Assembly (NCBI GenBank): GCA_910588755.1
Contig: CAJUQZ010000195.1
Span: forward strand, 1 to 5,975
Origin: an uncultured Lachnospiraceae bacterium
GTDB lineage: Bacteria; Bacillota; Clostridia; Lachnospirales; Lachnospiraceae
Reading direction: 5' to 3'
Length of the DNA: 5,975 bases
In this document: positions 1 to 5,788 of the stretch, piece by piece
How positions within the stretch are numbered: the stretch's first letter is position 1
Layout of the letters: each line of letters opens with the position of its first letter
The notes under the pieces: generated by a model
Seen by the model: the letters and a program-made list of their open reading frames with translations, nothing else
Database searches by the model: none
What the model was told of the DNA's origin: nothing
Position numbers and translations under genes: made by a program

Positions 1-68
1 CATAGATTTATGCGAAAGGGTTATTTTTTTTGAGAACTTTCAACTGTCAAGTATGATGACAAATTGCA

Positions 69-227
69 TCAATTATAGCTCTCGGTAATAGATGGCTGGT
101 CGCTGCAAGGGGCCACACCGCCATCCTGTGAGCCGGAACCAGTACCTGATACAATAACAGCACCATTCTGGATGATAAGTACAAGAGCAAGCATCATAGC
201 GATTTTTTTGAGATTGAAATGTTTCAT
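69..227 (-). CDS. Small exported peptide, 52 aa, function unknown
   Basis: The start chosen is the ATG at 227..225, because a perfect GGAGG (240..236) lies 8 nt upstream; a longer in-frame reading from 305 would run through a strong hairpin and lacks such a site. The peptide begins with a basic stretch (MKHFNLKK), followed by a hydrophobic segment at about residues 9-26 (IAMMLALVLII...AVIV). A small, polar, Gly/Ser-rich region (SGTGSGSQDGG, 27-37) then leads to a tail with a single Cys at residue 41. This is the build of a signal peptide or single membrane anchor plus a short mature peptide of about 15-25 residues. I do not recognise the family. A secreted signalling propeptide is one possibility, and a Gly-Gly pair at 36-37 could be a processing point, but no processing or receptor gene is in the window. 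No clear terminator follows in bases 1-68. The RBS makes a real gene likely; the role is unknown. Confidence 0.6.
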   Translation of the reverse strand: MKHFNLKKIAMMLALVLIIQNGAVIVSGTGSGSQDGGVAPCSDQPSITESYN

Positions 228-272
228 GTGAAAAACCTCCATCGAAGAAATATAAAATTGACGGTTATCAGG

Positions 273-305
273 ATGCGGACTGCGCAGTTGTAGCGCCGTC
301 CGCAT
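273..305 (-). other. Strong hairpin in 5' leader of the small peptide gene
   Basis: An 8-bp perfect inverted repeat, ATGCGGAC (273-280) and GTCCGCAT (298-305), encloses a second 4-bp pair, GCGC (282-285) with GCGC (293-296), around a 7-nt loop. On the minus strand it lies just upstream of the RBS of the 52-aa gene and is not followed by a T-run, so it is not an ordinary terminator. If the promoter suggested at 347..319 is real, the hairpin begins within about 10 nt of the mRNA 5' end, where such structures are known to protect mRNAs from decay. The pairing is seen directly; the role is inferred. Confidence 0.6.
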
Positions 306-318
306 GGTTTAGTTTGTG

Positions 319-347
319 TCTATAACTATGAGGAATGAAATAGTTAA
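319..347 (-). promoter_or_regulatory. Possible promoter with overlapping dyad operator
   Basis: On the minus strand TTAACT (347..342) and TATAGA (324..319) are separated by 17 nt, a fair but imperfect sigma-A match (4 of 6 in each box). A perfect inverted repeat, TAACTAT (323-329) and ATAGTTA (340-346) with a 10-nt spacer, covers both boxes. This would suit a regulator that binds as a dimer on the promoter. The dyad may simply arise from the AT-rich sequence, so the call is tentative. It would drive the 52-aa peptide gene. Confidence 0.35.
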
Positions 348-467
348 GATAATTCTACTGTAAGCATAACCAGGGGAATTTTCAAGGGACAGAATTGACC
401 AGTGGTATTTTTTGTTTACTTTGCTATTATTTTATTCTTAAAACATATGTTCTGATATGATTTTTAC

Positions 468-497
468 TTGACAAGTGCAAAGTATGAAGTTTATACT
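468..497 (+). promoter_or_regulatory. Sigma-A-type promoter of the ileS T-box operon
   Basis: A perfect -35 box TTGACA (468-473) is followed after 18 nt by TATACT (492-497), one mismatch from the -10 consensus. Transcription would start near 503-505, shortly before the first paired strand of T-box Stem I at about 521. The -35 box lies inside an 11-bp palindrome, ACTTG-A-CAAGT (466-476), which could be an operator or chance. Position, box quality and agreement with the T-box start make this a confident call. Confidence 0.8.
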
Positions 498-570
498 GAT
501 ATTATATTTTATATAATTTAAAGACGATGACGGAGACAGTACACAATACCAGAAAGTCACAGAGAGCTGG

Positions 571-761
571 GAGGACACGTGTGGGCGTATTTTCTTGTCA
601 GATAGATGTAGTCGCAGTCTGCGAAAGGCTTGTGCCAGAGCGTACAGACTGTGCAGGCGCACATAAAGCGCCGGGTTGCATCAGCTGATTTGGTATGTCC
701 TGTATAGAAGGCAGGCGAACCATAGACAAGGATTAATGTCAGGCGATGTTCGTGGTGGGAG
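571..761 (+). other. Structured insertion in the distal loop of T-box Stem I
   Basis: In ordinary T-box leaders the strand after AGAGAG folds back within about 12-20 nt. Here CTGG (567-570) finds its partner CCAG only at 762-765, leaving 191 nt between them. The 3' edge, TGGTGGGAGCC (753-763), resembles the usual distal-loop sequence, which suggests that the extra RNA sits within that loop. Inside are a hairpin CAGTCTG (615-621) with CAGACTG (645-651), holding an inner GGC (627-629) and GCC (634-636), and a hairpin GGCGC (656-660) with GCGCC (668-672). I see no coding potential. The pairings are seen; the insertion reading depends on the Stem I assignment. Confidence 0.55.
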
Positions 762-984
762 CCAGTACGAGTATGGGATTGCCGAAGATCACTCTTAAGT
801 TGCGGGCTGAAATGTTCCGGCAGATATTATGGATGGATAGAACAGCGTGTTGTTTTGATGCTGGCGTGCTGCTGGGCAGAATAGGTACTGACGCATTTCC
901 CGGCGTTAATGGGAACGTGTATAAAAGTCTTTTTGAGGTGCTTTCCGGCCGGAAAGATGCGAGGAAGACGGAGTACGCTGTAAT

Positions 985-1018
985 TAGGTGGTATAACGAT
1001 TGTAAGGCTCTCGTCCTA
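985..1018 (+). promoter_or_regulatory. T-box antiterminator
   Basis: TAGG (985-988) pairs with CCTA (1015-1018) and ACGA (996-999) with TCGT (1011-1014), leaving the 7-nt bulge TGGTATA (989-995). The UGGU in the bulge is complementary to the 3' ACCA end of an uncharged tRNA-Ile with discriminator base A. This fold uses bases 1011-1018, which the terminator also needs, so the two structures exclude each other, as in known T-box leaders. Confidence 0.92.
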
Positions 1019-1041
1019 TTTACAGGATTGAGAGCCTTTTT
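1006..1041 (+). terminator. T-box attenuator (intrinsic terminator)
   Basis: GGCTCTC (1006-1012) pairs perfectly with GAGAGCC (1030-1036), and TCCT (1014-1017) with AGGA (1024-1027) extends the stem. Five Ts follow directly (1037-1041). It lies directly after the T-box motif and competes with the antiterminator. In its default state it would stop transcription about 220 nt before ileS. Confidence 0.95.
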
Positions 1042-1050
1042 ATGCACACG

Positions 1051-1105
1051 GGCACCCAAAGCAAATATGTCATCAAACCGATAAATCGGTTTGATGACGG
1101 GTGCC
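1051..1105 (+). repeat. Long inverted repeat hairpin between the attenuator and ileS
   Basis: A 13-bp perfect stem, GTCATCAAACCGA (1069-1081) with TCGGTTTGATGAC (1086-1098), has a TAAA loop. It is extended by GGCACCC (1051-1057) with GGGTGCC (1099-1105) after an 11-nt bulge on the 5' side. No T-run follows, so it is not an intrinsic terminator. It starts only 10 nt after the attenuator T-run. It may be a processing site, a 5'-protective structure for the read-through mRNA, or part of a small mobile or dispersed repeat together with the hairpins that follow. Confidence 0.85.
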
Positions 1106-1112
1106 TGGGGCG

Positions 1113-1189
1113 CGAGTATGGGAAGAGGGATCTTCCCGACTCGATTGCACACGAGTATGGGAGGAGAGCGCTTTCCGACTCGATTGCAC
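1113..1189 (+). repeat. Two tandem 38-nt hairpin repeats
   Basis: Copies at 1113-1150 and 1152-1189 (period 39) share the frame CGAGTATGGGA ... CCGACTCGATTGCAC and differ at five positions. Each folds as CGAGT with ACTCG on the outside, plus an inner stem: GGGAAGA (1120-1126) with TCTTCCC (1131-1137) in copy 1, and GGGAGG (1159-1164) with CTTTCC (1171-1176) in copy 2. Two of the five differences fall in the stem as G-C to G-U and A-U to G-U changes that keep pairing. One breaks the loop-closing pair and two lie in the loop, which suggests that the RNA fold is maintained. The first 12 nt of copy 2 with its preceding A (ACGAGTATGGGA, 1151-1162) recur at 767-778 inside the T-box. The remaining leader, 1190-1247, has only a weak ATGCC/GGCAT hairpin (1209-1227). 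Confidence 0.85.
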
Positions 1190-1247
1190 AGTCGCGTGCA
1201 GATGAGATATGCCGCTGATGCGGGCATGGGGTGAGTAGAAAAATGAA

Positions 1248-1255
1248 GGGAGAGG
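1248..1255 (+). promoter_or_regulatory. Ribosome binding site of ileS
   Basis: GGGAGAGG ends 4 nt before the ATG at 1260. The purine-rich stretch and spacing select this ATG as the start, and the N-terminus it gives (MYSKVDTNLNFVDREKNVEKFW) matches that expected of clostridial IleS. Confidence 0.75.
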
Positions 1256-1259
1256 AAAA

Positions 1260-4200
1260 ATGTACAGCAAAGTAGACACAAACCTGAATTTTGTGGACAG
1301 GGAAAAAAATGTAGAGAAATTTTGGAAAGAAAATGATATTTTCAGGAAGAGTATGGAAAACCGCAAGGAGGGGGAGACGTACACCTTCTATGACGGGCCG
1401 CCGACGGCAAACGGCAAGCCGCATATCGGGCATGTGCTGACACGCGTCATCAAGGACATGATTCCGCGCTATCGCACGATGAAGGGATACATGGTGCCAA
1501 GAAAGGCAGGCTGGGACACGCATGGTCTTCCAGTCGAGCTTGAGGTTGAGAAGCTTCTGGGTCTCAACGGCAAGGAGCAGATCGAGGAGTACGGCATGGA
1601 GCCCTTTATTAAAAAATGCAAGGAATCTGTGTGGAAGTACAAGGGAATGTGGGAGGACTTCTCGGGAACAGTCGGTTTCTGGGCTGATATGGACGACCCT
1701 TATGTCACGTATGACGATAATTTTATCGAATCAGAGTGGTGGGCTCTAAAGGAAATCTGGGATAAGAAGCTCCTGTACAAGGGCTTCAAGATCGTGCCTT
1801 ACTGCCCGCGGTGCGGGACGCCGTTGTCCTCACAGGAGGTTGCACAGGGTTATAAGACGGTCAAGGAGCGCTCTGCGGTGGTCCGCTTTAAGGTAGTTGG
1901 GGAGGACGCGTATTTTCTGGCATGGACGACGACACCGTGGACACTCCCGTCAAACGTAGCGCTCTGCGTTAATCCCGACGAGACGTACTGTAAGGTAAAA
2001 GCCATTGACGGCTATACGTATTATATGGCGGAGGCGCTTCTCGACAAAGTGCTTGGCAAATTAGCTGGGAATGAGGGCGACAGGACCTATGAGGTGCTGG
2101 AGACATACAAGGGCACGGATCTGGAGCATAAGGCGTATGAGCCGCTGTTTGACTTTGCGGCGGGTATCATTGAGAAGCAGCACAAAAAGGCACATTTTAT
2201 CACCTGTGACAACTATGTTACCATGACAGACGGTACAGGTATCGTACACATTGCGCCCGCGTTTGGTGAGGATGACGCCAATGTTGGCAGAAAATACGAC
2301 CTGCCGTTTGTGCAGCTGGTAAACGGCAAGGGTGAGATGACGGAGGAGACTGCCTACGCTGGGGTTTTCGTGAAGAAGGCCGATCCGATGATCTTAAAAG
2401 ACCTGGAAGCGAAGGGACTTTTGTTTGACGCACCAAAATTTGAGCATGAGTACCCGCACTGCTGGCGCTGCGACACGCCGCTCATCTATTATGCACGCGA
2501 GTCTTGGTTTATCAGGATGACAGCTGTCAAAGATGATCTAGTGAGAAATAATAATACTGTGAACTGGATTCCGGAGTCCATCGGCAAGGGGCGCTTTGGG
2601 GACTGGCTGGAGAATATCCAGGATTGGGGAATCTCGCGCAACCGCTACTGGGGTACGCCGCTCAACGTGTGGGAGTGCGCATGTGGTCATCAGGAGTGCA
2701 TTGGCAGCAGACAGGAGCTTGCGGACAGATGTGGGAACCCCGATGCGGCAAAGGTCGAGCTGCACAGACCTTATATCGATGAGGTGACATTCAAATGCCC
2801 AGACTGTGGAGAGGAAATGCACAGGGTTCCGGAGGTCATTGACTGCTGGTTTGACTCTGGTGCGATGCCATTTGCACAGCACCATTATCCATTTGAAAAT
2901 AAAGAACTGTTTGAACAGCAGTTCCCTGCGCAGTTTATCTCAGAGGCCGTTGACCAGACGCGCGGCTGGTTCTATTCTCTGATGGCAGAGTCCACACTGT
3001 TATTTAACAGGACTCCGTACGAAAATGTTATCGTACTTGGCCATGTACAGGATGAGAACGGGCAGAAGATGGCAAAGTCAAAGGGCAATGCGGTCGATCC
3101 GTTCGAGGCGCTTGAGACATATGGCGCGGATGCGATCCGCTGGTATTTTTATATCAACTCGGCGCCGTGGCTTCCAAATCGTTTCCACGGAAAGGCGGTG
3201 CAGGAGGGACAGCGCAAGTTTATGGGAACGCTGTGGAACACGTATGCGTTTTTCGTGCTATACGCCAATATTGATGCGTTTGACGCGACAAAGTACACAC
3301 TTGAGCCCGACAAGCTTTCGGTGATGGATAAGTGGCTCTTATCAAAGCTCAATACCGTTGTCGGGGAGGTGGACAGCAACCTTGAAAACTACAGGATTCC
3401 AGAGGCGGCGCGGGCATTGCAGGAGTTCGTCGATGAGATGAGCAACTGGTATGTGCGGCGCAGCCGCGAGCGTTTCTGGGCTAAGGGCATGGAGCAGGAC
3501 AAGGTCAACGCCTATATGACACTCTATACAGCGCTCGTGACAATCTCGAAGGCGGCGGCACCCATGATTCCGTTTATGACGGAGGATATCTACCAGAATC
3601 TTGTGCGCAGCATTGATAAATCCGCGCCGGAGAGTATTCATCTGTGTGATTTTCCGACAGTGGATTCAGGGCTTATCGACAGGCAGCTCGAGGCAGACAT
3701 GGAGGCTGTTTTGAAGGCGGTTGTCATGGGGCGTGCTTGCAGGAACACGGCCAATATTAAGAACAGACAACCGATCAGCACCATGTTTATCAAGGCGCCG
3801 TTTACACTGGGTGCATTTTATCAGGAAATCATTGAGGAGGAGCTCAATGTCAAGAAGGTAGTGTTTACAGATGATGTCAGAGAGTTTACGACCTATACGT
3901 TCAAACCGCAGCTAAAGACGGTAGGGCCAAAATATGGGAAGCAGCTTGGTGGCATCCGGGAAAAGCTTTCCACAATTGACGGAAACGCCGCGATGGATGA
4001 GCTGAAGGCAAACGGTTTTATTGTGTTTGATGTAAATGGCACGGAGGTAAAGCTGGCCGAGGAGGATCTGCTGATTGATATTTCGCAGAAGGAAGGCTAT
4101 GTGACAGAGGCGGACAATACCGTCACGGTAGTGCTTGACACGAACCTGACAGAGGCGCTTGTCGAGGAGGGCTTTGTCTATGAGGTGATCAGTAAGGTTC

Positions 4201-4427
4201 AGACCATGCGCAAGGATTCTGGTTTTGAGGTCATGGATCACATCAGGGTCTATATCAGCGGCAATGACAGGATTGCGGGGATTGTCAGAAACAACGAGAC
4301 GGCGATCGGCGGCAAGGTGTTGGCGGATGCTTTTGTGTACGGTGAAAACGATAGTGCAAATGCTAAAGAATGGAATGTCAATGGAGAAAATGTGACGATT
4401 GGTGTAGAAAATCTGCGGTGTGTTTAA
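1260..4427 (+). CDS. ileS: Isoleucyl-tRNA synthetase, eukaryote-like type 2
   Basis: A cytoplasmic class Ia synthetase that charges tRNA-Ile with isoleucine using ATP and hydrolyses misactivated valine. It is complete at 1055 aa, longer than the roughly 940 aa of E. coli type 1 IleS. The Rossmann core starts with DGPPTANGKPHIGH (45-58, HIGH motif) and GWDTHGLPVE (84-93). The CP1 editing domain holds TTTPWTLPSN (223-232) and GTGIVHIAPAFGEDD (325-339). The core resumes with WGISRNRYWGTPL (456-468), DCWFDSGAMPF (528-538) and the KMSKS loop written KMAKS (603-607). The helical anticodon-binding domain follows from about 650. Cys pairs at 182/185, 401/404, 473/475/480 and 513/516 may bind zinc. 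The C-terminus lacks the CxxC zinc ribbon of type 1. WDTHGLPVE, the length and the missing ribbon indicate type 2, a class known for low mupirocin sensitivity; the canonical HIGH motif argues against the hyper-resistant form. The gene is controlled by the isoleucine T-box upstream. Confidence 0.98.
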   Translation: MYSKVDTNLNFVDREKNVEKFWKENDIFRKSMENRKEGETYTFYDGPPTANGKPHIGHVLTRVIKDMIPRYRTMKGYMVPRKAGWDTHGLPVELEVEKLLGLNGKEQIEEYGMEPFIKKCKESVWKYKGMWEDFSGTVGFWADMDDPYVTYDDNFIESEWWALKEIWDKKLLYKGFKIVPYCPRCGTPLSSQEVAQGYKTVKERSAVVRFKVVGEDAYFLAWTTTPWTLPSNVALCVNPDETYCKVKAIDGYTYYMAEALLDKVLGKLAGNEGDRTYEVLETYKGTDLEHKAYEPLFDFAAGIIEKQHKKAHFITCDNYVTMTDGTGIVHIAPAFGEDDANVGRKYDLPFVQLVNGKGEMTEETAYAGVFVKKADPMILKDLEAKGLLFDAPKFEHEYPHCWRCDTPLIYYARESWFIRMTAVKDDLVRNNNTVNWIPESIGKGRFGDWLENIQDWGISRNRYWGTPLNVWECACGHQECIGSRQELADRCGNPDAAKVELHRPYIDEVTFKCPDCGEEMHRVPEVIDCWFDSGAMPFAQHHYPFENKELFEQQFPAQFISEAVDQTRGWFYSLMAESTLLFNRTPYENVIVLGHVQDENGQKMAKSKGNAVDPFEALETYGADAIRWYFYINSAPWLPNRFHGKAVQEGQRKFMGTLWNTYAFFVLYANIDAFDATKYTLEPDKLSVMDKWLLSKLNTVVGEVDSNLENYRIPEAARALQEFVDEMSNWYVRRSRERFWAKGMEQDKVNAYMTLYTALVTISKAAAPMIPFMTEDIYQNLVRSIDKSAPESIHLCDFPTVDSGLIDRQLEADMEAVLKAVVMGRACRNTANIKNRQPISTMFIKAPFTLGAFYQEIIEEELNVKKVVFTDDVREFTTYTFKPQLKTVGPKYGKQLGGIREKLSTIDGNAAMDELKANGFIVFDVNGTEVKLAEEDLLIDISQKEGYVTEADNTVTVVLDTNLTEALVEEGFVYEVISKVQTMRKDSGFEVMDHIRVYISGNDRIAGIVRNNETAIGGKVLADAFVYGENDSANAKEWNVNGENVTIGVENLRCV

Positions 4428-4434
4428 AGGAGAG
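4428..4434 (+). promoter_or_regulatory. Ribosome binding site of the hydrolase gene
   Basis: AGGAGAG starts directly after the ileS TAA stop and lies 11 nt before the ATG at 4446. No promoter or terminator fits in the 18-nt gap, so the downstream gene is probably translated from the ileS mRNA. This supports the ATG at 4446. Confidence 0.8.
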
Positions 4435-4445
4435 AAAATATTGAC

Positions 4446-5510
4446 ATGAGGAAAAGCGGCAAGCTTTTGAAGATTATTTTGATTGTGGTCGGTGTTTTGG
4501 CAGTCATTTTTGTCATTGTTTCTTTTGCCCTGATCAATCATTTCATGAAACAATACTTTAACAGGAGTGCGCAGAAGAAGTATTCCGAGTATATGCGGTG
4601 GGCGGACTATGAGGATTTTGAGCGTGAGACGGTGACATTCCCGTCAGGCAATGAGACGTTGACAGGGTATATCTACGGCATGGATAACACATCGAAGGGG
4701 CTGGTGGTGATTTCACACGGGCTTGGCTCGGATTCGGAAGGATATATCGGGGAGACAAAATATTTTGTGGATCACGGATTTATGGTGTTTGCCTATGACA
4801 ATACAGGGAGCGGTGCCTCAACCGGGGATAGCTGTATCGGGCTGGTACAGTCGGTGCTTGACCTGGACAGCGCGCTGACCTATGTGGAGCAAAGTCCGGT
4901 GTTTGATGGGCTTCCGGTCTGTCTGTACGGGCATAGCTGGGGCGGCTTTGCAACGACAGCGATCCTGAATTATGACCATGATATCATCGCTGTCGCCAGC
5001 CTTGCAGGCTACAACAACAGTCTGGAGGAGATGACCTATGTGGGCAAAAGCCTTTTGGGTTCTTTTGCCTATGTGGAAAAACCGTTTATCTGGCTTACAC
5101 TGCGCGCGACGTTTGGCGAGCGGATGAACCTTACCGCGACAAATGGAATCAACCGCGCAAAGCATACAGCGGTAATGATCGTTCAGGGTGATATGGATGA
5201 TTTTGTCGGGTTCGATGGCCCCTGTATCTATGCCAACCGGGATAAGGTGACAAGGGACGATGTGCAGTTTGTGCTGCTCGAGGGCCGTGGGCACAGCAAC
5301 CTGATGATGGATCAAAGTCCGGAGCGCCTTTCGTACATGGAAGAACTGGATGCGGCCTACAACCGCATTGTGGATCAGTACGGCAACGATGTGCCGGATG
5401 AGGTCATAAAGGAGTGGAACGATACCATAGACAAGAAACTGACATCACAGCTTGACGAGGAGCTGTTTGAGAGGATTGTCGATTTTTATATGGAAGCGAT
5501 TGGTGAATAA
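4446..5510 (+). CDS. Membrane-anchored alpha/beta hydrolase
   Basis: A 354-aa serine hydrolase of the alpha/beta fold (lysophospholipase/esterase or peptidase-like, Hydrolase_4 type); the substrate is unknown. An uncleaved N-terminal membrane helix at about residues 8-31 (LKIILIVVGVLAVIFVIVSF) follows a basic start, so the catalytic domain probably faces the outside. Motifs: SHGLGS (90-95), the oxyanion-hole HG loop; GHSWGG (162-167), the nucleophile elbow with Ser164; GDMDDFV (248-254) with the likely acid Asp251; and GRGHS (280-284) with His283. The triad is therefore complete. A charged helical tail (about 291-354) extends beyond the usual fold end. The gene lies 18 nt after ileS and is followed by a strong terminator, so it should share the T-box control, although it has no evident link to tRNA charging. 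The fold is certain; the exact activity is not. Confidence 0.92.
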   Translation: MRKSGKLLKIILIVVGVLAVIFVIVSFALINHFMKQYFNRSAQKKYSEYMRWADYEDFERETVTFPSGNETLTGYIYGMDNTSKGLVVISHGLGSDSEGYIGETKYFVDHGFMVFAYDNTGSGASTGDSCIGLVQSVLDLDSALTYVEQSPVFDGLPVCLYGHSWGGFATTAILNYDHDIIAVASLAGYNNSLEEMTYVGKSLLGSFAYVEKPFIWLTLRATFGERMNLTATNGINRAKHTAVMIVQGDMDDFVGFDGPCIYANRDKVTRDDVQFVLLEGRGHSNLMMDQSPERLSYMEELDAAYNRIVDQYGNDVPDEVIKEWNDTIDKKLTSQLDEELFERIVDFYMEAIGE

Positions 5511-5537
5511 GGCAGGTGGTGAATCCCTTTAGGGAGT

Positions 5538-5584
5538 GAATCTCCAGACAGTATTGCTGTACAGTCTGGGGATTCTTCTTTTTT
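5538..5584 (+). terminator. Intrinsic terminator after the ileS-hydrolase unit
   Basis: A 12-bp stem, GAATCTCCAGAC (5538-5549) with GTCTGGGGATTC (5564-5575) containing one G-T pair, has a 14-nt loop and is followed by TTCTTTTTT (5576-5584). It begins 28 nt after the hydrolase stop codon and should end the operon. Confidence 0.95.
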
Positions 5585-5715
5585 ATAATGGCAAAGTACA
5601 CACCCATTTCCCTCATTTATTAGGTGCAAAGTATACCTTGAAAAATGCGAATCATGCTTTATGACAAAAAAAGAAAGATAATTATGTTAAAATATAGTAT
5701 CTTTTTATGTATAAA

Positions 5716-5735
5716 TTAATAAAGGTTAATAAAGG
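5716..5735. repeat. Tandem duplication, 10 bp x 2
   Basis: TTAATAAAGG occurs twice back to back (5716-5725, 5726-5735) and is followed by TT, so the match runs slightly past two units. It is probably a replication-slippage product in AT-rich DNA. Confidence 0.85.
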
Positions 5736-5762
5736 TTGGGAATTGACATGATATTTGTCCGA

Positions 5763-5788
5763 TTTCAGATAGTTTTTTCAGATAGTTT
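5763..5788. repeat. Tandem duplication, 13 bp x 2
   Basis: TTTCAGATAGTTT is present twice in direct succession (5763-5775, 5776-5788). It lies 27 bp after the decamer duplication and 14 bp after a TTGACA. It could be a slippage product or paired binding sites for a regulator; nothing in the window decides this. Confidence 0.85.

Larger units (their letters stand above)
521..1041 (+). ncRNA. T-box riboswitch, isoleucine specific (AUC specifier)
   Basis: This is a tRNA-sensing leader that controls ileS by antitermination. Elements seen in order: Stem I 5' strand with a GATGA kink-turn sequence (526-530), GGAG (532-535) and AGTA (538-541); the conserved AGAGAG (561-566); the 3' side with GAAG, specifier ATC (788-790) and CTCT (792-795). 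GGAG pairs with CTCT, and CAATACC (544-550) pairs with GGGATTG (775-781) with one mismatch. Stem II is CCGGCA (817-822) with TGCTGG (859-864). The Stem IIA/B pseudoknot is TGACGC (889-894) with GCGTTA (903-908), plus TTCCC (897-901) with GGGAA (911-915). Stem III is 927-969, with a CTTTCC/GGAAAG core. The T-box AGGTGGTATAACG (986-998) follows. Oddities are a roughly 520-nt length caused by a huge Stem I distal loop, and TAAG (796-799) where TGAG is usual at the kink-turn. The T-box identity is near certain; the Stem I pairing is less so. Confidence 0.93.

Noticed and set aside
228..305. 26-residue N-terminal extension of the small peptide gene
   Set aside because: The extension would start inside the 273-305 hairpin without an RBS, whereas the ATG at 227 has a perfect GGAGG at the right distance.
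438..662. Minus-strand 74-aa open frame
   Set aside because: It runs antisense through the ileS promoter and T-box Stem I, and no RBS or recognisable protein feature is seen.
746..1084. 112-aa plus-strand open frame
   Set aside because: It lies across T-box Stem I, Stem II, Stem III and the terminator, has no good RBS, and its sequence is explained by RNA structure.
1113..1189. CRISPR array
   Set aside because: Only two copies with a 1-nt gap and no spacers; the units are hairpin repeats.
1209..1227. ATGCC/GGCAT hairpin just before the ileS RBS
   Set aside because: Only a 5-bp stem with an irregular interior; too weak to call as an attenuator or ribosome-blocking element.
739..1523. Minus-strand open frames of 100-180 aa opposite the leader and the ileS start
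   Set aside because: They contain a repeated peptide that is only the reverse reading of the tandem hairpins, overlap ileS, and lack RBS and codon-use support.
4818..5315. Minus-strand 165-aa open frame inside the hydrolase gene
   Set aside because: It is a shadow of the hydrolase reading frame, whose catalytic motifs are intact on the plus strand.
5743..5773. Promoter at TTGACA 5743-5748
   Set aside because: No acceptable -10 box at 16-18 nt (the nearest is GATAGT at 19 nt), and no reading frame follows in the window.
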